A program made the translations under genes and the position numbers. The notes under the pieces are model-generated. The model had not been told where the DNA came from. It searched no databases and worked only from the letters and a program-made list of their open reading frames with translations. Below are positions 55,017-63,752 of a DNA stretch of 64,000 nt, piece by piece; the first letter of the stretch is position 1; the number at the start of each line of letters is the position of its first letter. Source of the DNA: Clostridium sp. CAG:557 (GTDB lineage Bacteria > Bacillota > Clostridia > Oscillospirales > Acutalibacteraceae); contig FR883868.1 of NCBI GenBank assembly GCA_000435275.1, forward strand, positions 11,348 to 75,347, read 5' to 3'.

Positions 55017-55538
55017 TTAATCCAAGAGTTCAACTTGAGATAATTCAAGTTCTACAGGCGTGTTGCGCCCAAACATATTAACTAGAACCCGCACATAATT
55101 GTTTTCGGTATCGAGTTCTTCAACAGTACCAACACTGTCTTCAAGCGGACCGTCTATGATGATAACCTTGTCGCCTACATTGTAAGAAACTTCCACAATA
55201 TTTTTTTCAACACCAAGCCGTTTAACTTCCTCATCGGTTAAAGGAATCGGCTTAGAAGATGGGCCCACAAAACCAGTACAACCGCGAATATTCCGCACAA
55301 TATACCAAGTTTCATCCGTAAGCACCATTTTTATGATAACATAACCAGGAAATATCTTACGCTCGACATCACGTTTTTTATTATCTTTAATCTCAGTGAC
55401 GGTTTCTGTCGGCACAAAAACTTCTTGAATCAAATCGCGAAGTCCTCGATTTTCGACAGTTTTTTCAAGATTTGATGCAACCTTATTCTCATACCCTGAG
55501 TAAGTATGCACAATGTACCATTTAGCTTCTTCTGGCAT
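55017..55538 (-). CDS. nusG: Transcription factor NusG
   Basis: A 173-residue elongation factor. The N-terminal NGN domain (about 1-110) includes WYIVHTYSGYENKVASNLE, PGYVIIKMVL and RGCTGFVGPSSKP. The C-terminal KOW domain includes GDKVIIIDGPLEDSVGTVEE. GGAGG precedes the ATG. It lies between secE and rplK in the standard order, and its gap to secE is 18 bases. Confidence 0.97.
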   Translation of the reverse strand: MPEEAKWYIVHTYSGYENKVASNLEKTVENRGLRDLIQEVFVPTETVTEIKDNKKRDVERKIFPGYVIIKMVLTDETWYIVRNIRGCTGFVGPSSKPIPLTDEEVKRLGVEKNIVEVSYNVGDKVIIIDGPLEDSVGTVEELDTENNYVRVLVNMFGRNTPVELELSQVELLD

Positions 55539-55556
55539 AGTTTCCCTCCGAGCGAA

Positions 55557-55787
55557 TTAATTGGCAATATGCATTATAGTACCAAGAAGTCCAGTTAAGC
55601 CAAAGTCCAAAGCACCAATAAAAACCGCGCTAATTATTATTGAAGATAAAACCACGCCAGTATTTTTAAAAGTAACTTTAATAGTTGGCCAAACTATTTT
55701 TTTCATTTCGCTTTTACAATCAGTGAAAAACTTACCGATTCTTTGAATGATATTGGGTTTTTTCTCAGCATTTTTCTTTTTTGCCAT
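55557..55787 (-). CDS. secE: Preprotein translocase subunit SecE
   Basis: A 76-residue SecYEG component. The basic N-terminus MAKKKNAEKKPNI is followed by IGKFFTDCKSEMKKIVWPT (the conserved amphipathic helix with WPT). One transmembrane helix lies at about residues 46-65 (GVVLSSIIISAVFIGALDFG). GAGGGG precedes the ATG. Confidence 0.95.
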   Translation of the reverse strand: MAKKKNAEKKPNIIQRIGKFFTDCKSEMKKIVWPTIKVTFKNTGVVLSSIIISAVFIGALDFGLTGLLGTIMHIAN

Positions 55788-55812
55788 AAAATTTTACCCC
55801 TCTTTGTCAAAA

Positions 55813-55962
55813 TTACTTTGTTTCTTTATGCAAAGTATGTTTCTTACAGAACCTGCAGTACTTGTTCATTTCAAGCCTGTCAGGATCATTCTTTTTATTT
55901 TTCATTGTGTTGTAGTTGCGTTGTTTGCACTCAGTGCAGGCTAATGTAATTTTTACTCGCAT
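55813..55962 (-). CDS. rpmG: 50S ribosomal protein L33
   Basis: A 49-residue ribosomal protein starting [17 protein letters not shown]. The zinc-ribbon form is kept: CTEC and CRFC pairs, with [16 protein letters not shown] between them. GGGAGGTG precedes the ATG. It opens the operon ahead of secE. Retention of cysteines means it is the zinc-binding paralogue type. Confidence 0.93.
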   Translation of the reverse strand: MRVKITLACTECKQRNYNTMKNKKNDPDRLEMNKYCRFCKKHTLHKETK

Positions 55963-56042
55963 GACGGCACCTCCCGGAATATCGGAAATTTTTAGCCTCC
56001 CTCTAAAGAGTACAAAAATAAAGTCCTCCTAGAGGTAACCAT

Positions 56043-56072
56043 ACTATACCACAAAACCCAGCAATTCGTCAA
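56043..56072 (-). promoter_or_regulatory. Promoter of the rpmG-secE-nusG-rplK-rplA operon
   Basis: Minus strand: TTGACG, 18-base spacer, TATAGT, about 80 bases before rpmG. The leader contains a second ribosome-site-like AGGAGG and a CCTCTA/TAGAGG stem. Confidence 0.65.
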
Positions 56073-56082
56073 GCACAAATTG

Positions 56083-56877
56083 CTAATTTTTTTGCTGAGC
56101 TTGAGCAGCGCTTAAAGTGTCGGAAATAAACGTGCGTTTTTTCTTAATTTTTTCAGGTTTTATTTTTTTGCCTCTAAGCTTAAAAGCTTCTTTCATAGCA
56201 GCTTTTAAATCTTCGCTAACTGTATTTTCAATATTCTCGCGCGCAGTTGTGTCATCAATAGAATTTAAAAATACAATGGTTATTATGGCTTTAGTGTCGA
56301 GGTCACCGGATGCGTATAAATTGCTAAAAACCGTACACAATTTTTTGAATTTATCTTTAGGCATTCCACTTGTTAAAGTTTCTTTTACGAATAGCATAGC
56401 TTTTTCTCGAGCAAAAATTACTCCTCTAAAATTTTCATAATTCTCTTTTTCTTCCAAAACTGCATCCTTAAGCTCCGGAAAAATATTTGCGATTCGGTTC
56501 ATTAAGAAAAGTGGGTTTACATTATTCTCATCATCAGATTTTTTCTTTTTCTGGGCCATTTTTTTATTTGCGCGCCTGCTTATCCCGCCAAGTGTTTCTG
56601 CAAAATCAGCGGCAATATCTTTGGCCTCCTTTTCAGTGTCATTTTGCGGGTCAAAAAGCCATGTTGACAAAATTTTTTCCGCAGTTACTTCATTATTTTT
56701 TAACGAACAGTCAATTAACTCAAACTTATTTTTAGTTTCGTCAAAACTAACCTTGTAACCATCTGATTCTTTGACAAATAAAATGGTATTTTCACTATTA
56801 CTAATTTTGCTAAAGCCTTTTTTTATCAGAATTTCACTCAATTTTTCATCTATAATTTTAAATGCTTTACCTATCAA
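56083..56877 (-). CDS. Conserved-looking cytoplasmic protein, family not recognised
   Basis: A 264-residue protein of unknown function, predicted soluble and rich in charged residues. The N-terminal region (LSEILIKKGFSKISN, LFVKESDGYKVSF) could be an alpha/beta domain. A Lys-rich linker ANKKMAQKKKKSDDENN near residue 116 leads to a helical C-terminal part ending KAAMKEAFKLRGKKIKPEK. A TTG at 56877 with GGAG seven bases upstream is the preferred start. A longer frame opens at ATG 56916 without a ribosome site. Divergent from ddl. Confidence 0.6.
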   Translation of the reverse strand: MIGKAFKIIDEKLSEILIKKGFSKISNSENTILFVKESDGYKVSFDETKNKFELIDCSLKNNEVTAEKILSTWLFDPQNDTEKEAKDIAADFAETLGGISRRANKKMAQKKKKSDDENNVNPLFLMNRIANIFPELKDAVLEEKENYENFRGVIFAREKAMLFVKETLTSGMPKDKFKKLCTVFSNLYASGDLDTKAIITIVFLNSIDDTTARENIENTVSEDLKAAMKEAFKLRGKKIKPEKIKKKRTFISDTLSAAQAQQKN

Positions 56878-56964
56878 ATCATTCACTCCTAACGTTTTAT
56901 AAAAATATTTTAACACATTTTTCTAATGTTTGTCATCAATAATTAAAAAATTCTCAAATAAAAT

Positions 56965-56993
56965 TTGCACCCATTGCAACAATATGGTAATAT
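56965..56993 (+). promoter_or_regulatory. Weak promoter of ddl
   Basis: TTGCAC, 17-base spacer, TAATAT, 24 bases before the ddl start. Confidence 0.4.
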
Positions 56994-57016
56994 TACTTAT
57001 TATAGGAGGTTTTTTT

Positions 57017-58087
57017 ATGAAAAAAAAAGTAATTGCTATTTTATTCGGCGGCGCTTCATCTGAACACGAGGTTTCTAGACGTTCTGCTACATCGATAATA
57101 GAAAATATCGCTAAAGAAAAATATGAAATTGTATTAATCGGAATCACAAAAAAAGGCGAATGGTTTCAATATGTTGGTGACATCTCTAAAATCTCTGATG
57201 GAGAATGGGAAAACGATACAAAAAACAAGAAAAAAGCGTTTATTTCTCCCGACACTTCAACTGGCGGCATTATTGTGATTGAAAATGATACGTTTTCTAC
57301 CATAAAAATCGATGCTGTAATTCCAGTTTTGCACGGAAAAAATGGCGAAGACGGTACAATTCAAGGGTTACTTCAACTCGCAAAAATTCCATTTGTGGGC
57401 TGCAATTTATTATCATCAGCTACTTGCATGGACAAAATTGACACGAATATTATTTTAACTTATTCTGGAATCAAAAAAGCTAAATTTGCATTTATTACAG
57501 AAAATGATTTTAAAAATGATAAAGAAAAGTGCGTTAATTATATCGAAAAAACTTTGACTAATTATCCGCTATTCGTTAAACCTTCAAATGCAGGTTCTTC
57601 TGTGGGCATAAGCAAGGTTTTCTCTCGCGACGAGCTGATCAAAGCAATTAATACTGCTCTTTGCGAGGATAGCCGCGTATTAATCGAAGAAAACATTTCC
57701 GCTCAGGAAGTTGAATGTGCGGTTTTGGGCAACGAAAATCCTATTGCCTCTATCGTTGGTGAAATCGCTCCTGCTAACGATTTTTATGACTACGAGGCAA
57801 AATACATCAACGACAACTCTAAACTTTATATCCCAGCACGCATCAGCGATGAAATTTCTGAAAAAATTCGCGAAATAGCAAAAAAAGCATACAAAGTTAT
57901 GGGGTGCAGTGGCCTTTGCAGAATAGATTTTTTTGTTGAGAAAGATACTAACGAAATTTACTTAAACGAACTTAACACTTTTCCTGGCTTTACCTCAATA
58001 AGCATGTATCCAAAATTATTTGAAAACACCGGCATACCGTATTCTGAGCTGATTGACAGGCTAATTAGCCTCGCTTTTGAGAGGTAA
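57017..58087 (+). CDS. ddl: D-alanine--D-alanine ligase
   Basis: A 356-residue ATP-grasp enzyme joining two D-alanines for peptidoglycan. FGGASSEHEVSRRSATSI near the start, VLHGKNGEDGTIQGLL, PLFVKPSNAGSSVGISKV and FLVEKD-like FFVEKDTNEIYLNELNTFPG are conserved. DYEAKYINDNSKLYIPA carries the Lys-Tyr pair expected of D-Ala-D-Ala (not D-lactate) ligases. GGAGG lies seven bases before the ATG at 57017. It starts the ddl-murI-ywiB-argS operon. Confidence 0.95.
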   Translation: MKKKVIAILFGGASSEHEVSRRSATSIIENIAKEKYEIVLIGITKKGEWFQYVGDISKISDGEWENDTKNKKKAFISPDTSTGGIIVIENDTFSTIKIDAVIPVLHGKNGEDGTIQGLLQLAKIPFVGCNLLSSATCMDKIDTNIILTYSGIKKAKFAFITENDFKNDKEKCVNYIEKTLTNYPLFVKPSNAGSSVGISKVFSRDELIKAINTALCEDSRVLIEENISAQEVECAVLGNENPIASIVGEIAPANDFYDYEAKYINDNSKLYIPARISDEISEKIREIAKKAYKVMGCSGLCRIDFFVEKDTNEIYLNELNTFPGFTSISMYPKLFENTGIPYSELIDRLISLAFER

Positions 58088-58094
58088 ATTTTGA

Positions 58095-58931
58095 ATGAAT
58101 AACAAACCTATTGGAGTTTTTGACTCCGGACTTGGAGGACTGACTGCTGTAAAAGAATTGCTTAAAGTTTTGCCATATGAAAATATTATTTACTTTGGAG
58201 ACACCGGACGTGTTCCTTATGGCGATAAAAGCCGCAAAACTATATTAAAATATGCCCTTCAAGACATAGAATTTTTAAAATCTTTGGACGTAAAAATGAT
58301 TTTGGCAGCCTGCGGTACAGTAAGTTCTATACTTGAAGAAAGTAATGTAAATATTGAAATTCCTTTTACTGGCGTAATTACTCCTACTGCAACCGCCGCT
58401 GCTAGCGCTACGCGAAACAACAAAATCGGTATAATCGGCACAACTGCAACGATAAAAAGCGGCTCTTACAAGCGCGAATTACTTAAAATTAATCCCAGCC
58501 TTCAGATATTCGAACAGGACTGCCCTTTATTTGTTCCGCTGGTTGAGAATGGCTTTATCGAAAAAGACAACAAAGCTACTTTGATTATTGCAGAAAAATA
58601 CCTGGCAGGGTTGCGAAATAAAAAAATTGATACGTTAATTCTTGGCTGCACACATTATCCAATTATCAGCGAGATTATTTCAAAAGTTATCGGCCCAGAA
58701 GTAAAACTAATTGATTCCGGCAGGGAAGCTGCCATATTTGCTGCAAATGCACTTAGTTTTTCTGAAAATTTAACTGAGCGAAAAAATTCCGGTTCTTGCG
58801 TATTTTTCGTCAGTGATACTGTTAATAGTTTTTCTAAAAATGCAGGATTATTTTTGCAGCAAAACGTTTCTCAAAAGGTCAAAATGGTCGATATTGAAAA
58901 GTATTCCGTGCCTGCCGAAAGGTTAATCTAA
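58095..58931 (+). CDS. murI: Glutamate racemase
   Basis: A 278-residue enzyme that makes D-glutamate for cell wall. GVFDSGLGGLTAVKELLKVL near the start, FGDTGRVPYGDKS, and the two catalytic cysteines in AACGTVSS (usual form CNTAS) and LGCTHYP. The substitution around the first Cys keeps the nucleophile. The start ATG is seven bases after ddl with GAGG in the ddl end, so translation is coupled. Two bases separate it from the next start. Confidence 0.94.
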   Translation: MNNKPIGVFDSGLGGLTAVKELLKVLPYENIIYFGDTGRVPYGDKSRKTILKYALQDIEFLKSLDVKMILAACGTVSSILEESNVNIEIPFTGVITPTATAAASATRNNKIGIIGTTATIKSGSYKRELLKINPSLQIFEQDCPLFVPLVENGFIEKDNKATLIIAEKYLAGLRNKKIDTLILGCTHYPIISEIISKVIGPEVKLIDSGREAAIFAANALSFSENLTERKNSGSCVFFVSDTVNSFSKNAGLFLQQNVSQKVKMVDIEKYSVPAERLI

Positions 58932-58933
58932 CG

Positions 58934-59359
58934 GTGAATAAAATGTATTCTATAACCATTTTTAGCTCGCAAACTGTCGACGGACAAACTTGTAAATCTA
59001 AAATTACTGTGCCGTGCAAGTTTAATTTTAAAAATAATCTTGCTCTGATTTCCTACGATGAAATTGTCGAAAACAAAAAATTCTCTTCAAATGTTCAAAT
59101 CTATGGCACAGGTAAAATAACTATTTCTCGGAAAGGAACTCAATCATATAAATTTCTTTTTGAGAAAAATAAACGGCATATTTGCACTTACTTTACAGAG
59201 TTTGGAAATATTAAAATTGGTGTTTTTACTCACGAAGTCAGTTGCTGTTTCGAAAAAAATTCCTGTAAAATCGTATTAATTTATTCACTCGACACAAATA
59301 ATACACATTTAAGCAAAAATAAGGTCATTATCAATGTTAAGGAGGATAACTATGTCTAA
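58934..59359 (+). CDS. ywiB: DUF1934 family protein (YwiB type)
   Basis: A 141-residue predicted beta-barrel protein of DUF1934. The Bacillus homologue ywiB is also next to argS. LISYDEI, GTGKITISRKGTQSYKFLFEK and IGVFTHEVSC fit the family's fold, in which one strand pattern repeats. Function is unknown; the barrel resembles lipocalin-like folds. The start is GTG. It overlaps argS by eight bases. The call rests on position plus these short motifs. Confidence 0.75.
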   Translation: MNKMYSITIFSSQTVDGQTCKSKITVPCKFNFKNNLALISYDEIVENKKFSSNVQIYGTGKITISRKGTQSYKFLFEKNKRHICTYFTEFGNIKIGVFTHEVSCCFEKNSCKIVLIYSLDTNNTHLSKNKVIINVKEDNYV

Positions 59360-61049
59360 AATCGTATTAAAAACCATTGACGACCTAAAGGAAATGCTTC
59401 ATAGCGCCATTATGTATGCTATTAAAAAAGAGGACTTGCCTCGTATTAATGAAAATATAAAGGTAAATATTGAAGTTCCTGCAGACCACAAAAACGGCGA
59501 TTTTTCTTCTAATGTCGCTATGGTGTATGCTAAAAATTTTAAAATGGCTCCACTTCAAATCGCAAAAATTATATGCAATAATTTGAGTCTAGACCACACT
59601 ATGTTCGAACGTTTTGAAATTGCAGGTCCTGGATTTATCAATTTTTTCTTATCGAAAGAGTTTTTTGCTTCGATTATAAATGATATTTTGTTACTTAAAG
59701 AAAATTATGGTCGTTCAGACTTTGGTCAAAATAAAAAAGTTATGGTAGAATTTGTGTCTGCAAATCCTACAGGCCCAATGCACATGGGAAATGCTCGCGG
59801 TGGAGCTTTGGGGGATTGTCTGGCAGCTGTCCTCGATGTTGCCGGTTACAATGTAAAAAGAGAATTTTACATCAACGACGCAGGCAATCAGATAGATAAA
59901 TTTGGCGTTTCACTTGAAACCAGATATCTACAAATTTTTGACGGCGAAGAAAATCATACTTTGCCTGAAGATAGCTATCACGGCGAGGATATAAAAGATT
60001 TGGCACAAGAATTCGCACTTATAAACGGCGATACTTACTTAAGTGTCGACTCAGAAATTAGAAAAAAAGCGTTAATTGACTTCTCTTTACCTAAAAATAT
60101 AAATAAAATGAAGTCAGATTTAGAAAAATATAGAATAACTTTTGACAGGTGGTTTCACGAAATAGATTTGCATAACGACGGCGAAATATATGAAACTATC
60201 GAAATTTTGAAAAACAACGGCATGACTTATGAGTTAGACGGTGCATTATGGTATAAAGCAACCGATTTTGGTGCCGAAAAAGATGAAGTTTTAGTGCGTA
60301 AAAATGGTAATCCAACTTACTTTGCCGCCGATATTGCTTATCACAGGAATAAATTCGTAAAGCGCGGATTTGACATCTGTATCGATATCTGGGGCGCAGA
60401 CCATCACGGTCACGTCGCCAGAATGAAAGGCGCTATGAATGCCATCGGGCTCGATGAAAACAAGCTTGACGTTATTTTAATGCAGCTAGTTAAACTCGTT
60501 AAAGACGGCCAAATTGTGCGCATGAGTAAGCGAACCGGCAAGGCTATTCAGCTTTCCGACTTGCTGGATGAAGTTTCCGTAGACGCCGCCAGATTTATTT
60601 TTAATATGCGTGAAGCCAACTCTCAGATGGACTTTGACCTTGACCTCGCTGTTAAAGAAGATGCGCAAAATCCGGTTTATTACGTTCAATATGCTCATGC
60701 CAGAATTTGCAGCATTTTAAAAGCGCTTGAAAAAGAAAATATTAATCCAAAAGCTTGTTCCGCTGAAGAATTATTTTTGCTGCGCGAGCCGGAGGAAAAA
60801 GAGTTGATTCGACATCTTTCTATGTACACCAGCGAAATAATCGAGGCTGCCAAAACTTATGACCCTGCTAGAATCACTCGCTATGTTATTACTTTGGCAA
60901 CGTTATTTCACAAGTTTTACAATTCTTGTCGAGTTAAATGCAGTGACGAACACCTTATGTTCGCTCGAATTAATCTTTGTCTGTGTGTGAAAATTGTCAT
61001 TAGCAATATTTTAAATATGTTTAAAATTAATGTTCCAGAAAACATGTAA
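59352..61049 (+). CDS. argS: Arginyl-tRNA synthetase
   Basis: A 565-residue class Ia synthetase. VEFVSANPTGPMHMGNARGG is the HIGH-type motif, YINDAGNQIDKFGVS and WGADHHGHVARMKGA follow, and QIVRMSKRTGKAIQLSDLL is the KMSKS-like loop. The anticodon-binding domain with YVQYAHARICSIL completes it. The ATG at 59352 has GGAGG six bases upstream inside the end of ywiB. A strong terminator follows. Confidence 0.97.
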   Translation: MSKIVLKTIDDLKEMLHSAIMYAIKKEDLPRINENIKVNIEVPADHKNGDFSSNVAMVYAKNFKMAPLQIAKIICNNLSLDHTMFERFEIAGPGFINFFLSKEFFASIINDILLLKENYGRSDFGQNKKVMVEFVSANPTGPMHMGNARGGALGDCLAAVLDVAGYNVKREFYINDAGNQIDKFGVSLETRYLQIFDGEENHTLPEDSYHGEDIKDLAQEFALINGDTYLSVDSEIRKKALIDFSLPKNINKMKSDLEKYRITFDRWFHEIDLHNDGEIYETIEILKNNGMTYELDGALWYKATDFGAEKDEVLVRKNGNPTYFAADIAYHRNKFVKRGFDICIDIWGADHHGHVARMKGAMNAIGLDENKLDVILMQLVKLVKDGQIVRMSKRTGKAIQLSDLLDEVSVDAARFIFNMREANSQMDFDLDLAVKEDAQNPVYYVQYAHARICSILKALEKENINPKACSAEELFLLREPEEKELIRHLSMYTSEIIEAAKTYDPARITRYVITLATLFHKFYNSCRVKCSDEHLMFARINLCLCVKIVISNILNMFKINVPENM

Positions 61050-61056
61050 AATTCTA

Positions 61057-61089
61057 AAAAGCCTCTTAAAAATTTAAGAGGCTTTTTTT
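61057..61089 (+). terminator. Terminator after argS
   Basis: Stem GCCTCTTAAA / TTTAAGAGGC followed by a T-run. Confidence 0.9.
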
Positions 61090-61148
61090 ATGAAAATTAT
61101 AATTATAATTTTAAGCAAAACACATTAAAAAATTTTTTTGCGTACTTT

Positions 61149-61601
61149 TTAAACTGTTTTTATGTCTATACCATATTTATTTAACCAAAAATCAAGTTGA
61201 ATTATATATGCCATAATCTGTGCTGCTCCCATCAGCTGCCCATACCATGGTGAAGATATCTCCTCTGGATGTTTCATAACTTCATGCACACCATCATGGT
61301 TTAAAATTTGACTCAATAACGAGCTTTCATTTTTTAAAATTTCATTAACTTTTTTACTAACTAATTTCATATAAACCGGATTATGCGTCTTGGGATATGG
61401 ACTCTTTTTTCTAAATACAATTTGATTTGGTAAAATTCCTTTCATCGCTTCCCTCAAAATTCCTTTTTCTCTCCCTTGATAATTCTTTATTTCCCATGGC
61501 ATATTGTAAGCATATTCAACTATTCTATAGTCGCAAAACGGCACTCTGACTTCCAAACCGTTATACATGCTCATTCTATCTTTTCTGTCAAGCAAAAACA
61601 C
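61149..61601 (-). pseudogene. asnB: 3' fragment of asparagine synthetase gene, interrupted
   Basis: About 150 C-terminal residues of a glutamine-hydrolysing asparagine synthetase: LLDRKDRMSMYNGLEVRVPF, CDYRIVEYAYNMPWEIK, REKGILREAMKGILP, RKKSPYPKTHNP. The family is about 610 residues, so roughly the first 450 are missing. Reading upstream, similarity stops at about position 61595 and the same frame runs into the recombinase stop at 61617. The 5' part is expected at the far side of the inserted element, outside the window. If the element excises, the gene could be restored. Confidence 0.85.
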
Positions 61602-61616
61602 AAAAGAAAAATATGC

Positions 61617-63119
61617 TTATTTGTAGACGATATCTAACCTATCATCGTATATAAGAACCTTTTTGATAAAGGTATTTGCAATTAATTTTTTATCATCAAA
61701 AGATAAGTTATCCCAATCGGTCAAGGTTGCTCGTATAACATCGTTAGATATATCTTCAGAATTTTTATTTTTAATTATATTAAGTTGACCTTGTATTGTA
61801 TTTCGCTGTTGTTCTAATTGTTCAACTTTTTCATTAATATATTTCATGACGTTCTCATTAGCCATAGAAATTTTATTAATTAAATTTTCTATTTCATCCT
61901 GAACTTTTTTTAACTGAATTTTCAATTTGTTTTTTTCTTTTTCAAATTTCATGTTCCTTTCTATTTTTGTAAATTCAAAATTTTCGATATAGCGAATTAA
62001 ATCATGTTTGACACTTGTCTCTATATCATCAAATGTGATTGTTTTTTTTCGTTCAAAACAAACCTTACTTTTCCTTCCTCCACAATTAATATAGCGTTTT
62101 CCATTTATTTGACCATTTACAACTGATACACCTAAACCACAATATCCACACTTTGTTAAACCAGTTAGCCATGTATGTGAACCTTTACCGCTGTTGCTGA
62201 TTGGTTTATTTTTATCTAGCTCATATTGTACTTCAAGCCATAAATCAGCATCTATAAATCCTTCATGCAGGTTCATTTGGACAATTTCACCGTCATATGT
62301 TGAAAATTTGGCTTTGGTTTTTCCTTCTCGTTTTGAATACACAGTGCACCCATATAAACCCACAAAATCATCTATAGATTGGTTAATTTTAGCTCCTCTA
62401 CTTTCAAGATATGTGTAAACATCAGCATTTGCACGAACATAAACAGGATTTCTTAAAATACGTCTTACAGATACGTTTTGAAAATTTTTGTCTCTGTTTG
62501 TTTTGTATCCCTTTTTATTAAGCTGTTTAACAATGTCGCCTAAACTTTTAATCTTAGCATATTCTTCATACATAAACTTGACAATTTCACTTTGGCATAA
62601 GTCAGCTTCAAGAATATGAGTATTGATATTGTCAATGATTCTAGGCACTTTTTTATAACCAAACGGTGCAACTCCTGCAAGAAATAAACCCTTTTTCCCA
62701 CGTTCATAAAAATTATCTGTAACTCGTTTTTTTATCATGTTTCTTTCAAGCTCTGCAAAAACCATAATTATTTGTAAAGTAGCTTTTCCCATTGCTGTAC
62801 TTGTATCAAACTGTTCGCTGCATGATTCAAATTCAACACTATGCTTTTCAAAGTCGCTATAAATGTCAATAAAGTCTTTCAATGATCTACTTATTCTATC
62901 TACTTTATAAACAATAACTTTTGCAATATTTCCTTTTTCAATATCTTTTAGTAATCTAACAAAACCCGGTCTTTTAGTATTTGCTCCTGAATATCCTTTG
63001 TCTTTATAAACTTTAAAATCAGTATTTTTAAAAAGTCGTTTTTTGCAGCACTCCTCTTGCTGTTCAATACTTATACTATCCTTTTTGTCTATTGATTGTC
63101 TGCAATAAATAGCTATCAT
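61617..63119 (-). CDS. Large serine recombinase (site-specific integrase)
   Basis: A 500-residue serine integrase. The resolvase catalytic domain (about 1-145) starts MIAIYCRQSIDKKDSISIEQ with the nucleophile Ser in YCRQS. VYKVDRISRSLKDFIDIY and FAELERNMI follow. The recombinase domain (about 155-270) and a zinc ribbon (CGYC, later NCGG and VCFE) near 330-365 come next. A long coiled coil (about 400-460) is typical of integrases that need a directionality factor. AAAGGATG precedes the ATG, with its own promoter upstream. It sits against the broken asnB. Confidence 0.95.
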   Translation of the reverse strand: MIAIYCRQSIDKKDSISIEQQEECCKKRLFKNTDFKVYKDKGYSGANTKRPGFVRLLKDIEKGNIAKVIVYKVDRISRSLKDFIDIYSDFEKHSVEFESCSEQFDTSTAMGKATLQIIMVFAELERNMIKKRVTDNFYERGKKGLFLAGVAPFGYKKVPRIIDNINTHILEADLCQSEIVKFMYEEYAKIKSLGDIVKQLNKKGYKTNRDKNFQNVSVRRILRNPVYVRANADVYTYLESRGAKINQSIDDFVGLYGCTVYSKREGKTKAKFSTYDGEIVQMNLHEGFIDADLWLEVQYELDKNKPISNSGKGSHTWLTGLTKCGYCGLGVSVVNGQINGKRYINCGGRKSKVCFERKKTITFDDIETSVKHDLIRYIENFEFTKIERNMKFEKEKNKLKIQLKKVQDEIENLINKISMANENVMKYINEKVEQLEQQRNTIQGQLNIIKNKNSEDISNDVIRATLTDWDNLSFDDKKLIANTFIKKVLIYDDRLDIVYK

Positions 63120-63153
63120 TTTAAGTACACATCCTTTTTCTTTGATACATTAT

Positions 63154-63182
63154 ATTATATCACATCTGAATGCAAACACCAA
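63154..63182 (-). promoter_or_regulatory. Putative recombinase promoter
   Basis: Minus strand: TTGGTG, 17-base spacer, TATAAT with an extended TG, 35 bases before the recombinase start. Confidence 0.5.
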
Positions 63183-63192
63183 TATTACCTTG

Positions 63193-63366
63193 TCATTTTT
63201 TTATATTTTCATAGATTTTTAAACAAGATTTTGTTATTGACTCTTGTATTGAGCGTTTTGTGTCTTCACTATTATAATACGGCACATAACTTCTAACTTT
63301 AAATCCTAATTTGCCTATATATGAATTTTCTAGTTTATAATCTATTTGTTCTTCATCGATTTTCAT
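63193..63366 (-). CDS. Small unknown protein upstream of the recombinase
   Basis: A 57-residue protein starting MKIDEEQIDYKLENSYIGKL, with a Tyr/Ser-rich middle (VRSYVPYYNSEDTKRS) and a basic end. I recognise no family. It could be a directionality factor, given its size and place before an integrase, but no sequence motif proves that. GGAG lies 12 bases before the ATG at 63366. An earlier ATG at 63408 is possible. Confidence 0.5.
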   Translation of the reverse strand: MKIDEEQIDYKLENSYIGKLGFKVRSYVPYYNSEDTKRSIQESITKSCLKIYENIKK

Positions 63367-63496
63367 ATGTAGAGATTCTCCTTTAATAAAATATTTAGTA
63401 TGGTTCAAAGAGGTCTTTAAAGTTAAGCAATTTTTTTATTCTTACTTACTATGTAAAATCTATGTTAAATATTAATAATATTTTCTTATTTACAAA

Positions 63497-63633
63497 ATAT
63501 CTCAACCCGATTTTAACGACACACGAATTTCACGTCCTCGAAGTTATCGCGAGGCTACCCCCATTGCGTGCGACGTTTTTTTCACGCTCGAGCTGCGGCT
63601 AGGCAGGAGTATCTTTAAATGTTGTTGAGATAT
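63497..63633. other. GC-rich structured segment inside the element
   Basis: A 10-bp inverted repeat ATATCTCAAC (63497-63506) / GTTGAGATAT (63624-63633) encloses a segment far richer in GC than its surroundings. The segment has short hairpins: CCTCG/CGAGG (63536-63554), GCGTG/CACGC (63566-63587) and CTGC/GCAG (63593-63606). No coding frame fits. It is the notable content of the 386-base gap 63367-63752. A non-coding RNA, transfer origin or recombination site are possible. Confidence 0.5.
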
Positions 63634-63752
63634 TGATATTCGATTGCCAAGGTTCAGGTAGATGAATGGGAAATTATTCCTCCATATATATAAAGAGTCT
63701 TTTGGGGTGTTTTTTGATACCCTATTTTAGAAAAAATCGTTCGACAAATTCC

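Noticed and set aside
61149..61601. A short intact gene instead of a fragment
   Set aside because: The motifs match the last quarter of AsnB, and the catalytic glutaminase and ATP-binding parts are absent. A GTG start at 61601 would produce a protein without function.
63685..63720. A terminator near CTTTTGGGGTGTTTTTTGAT
   Set aside because: The GGGTGT/ATACCC pairing is short and neither strand has a proper T-run after it.
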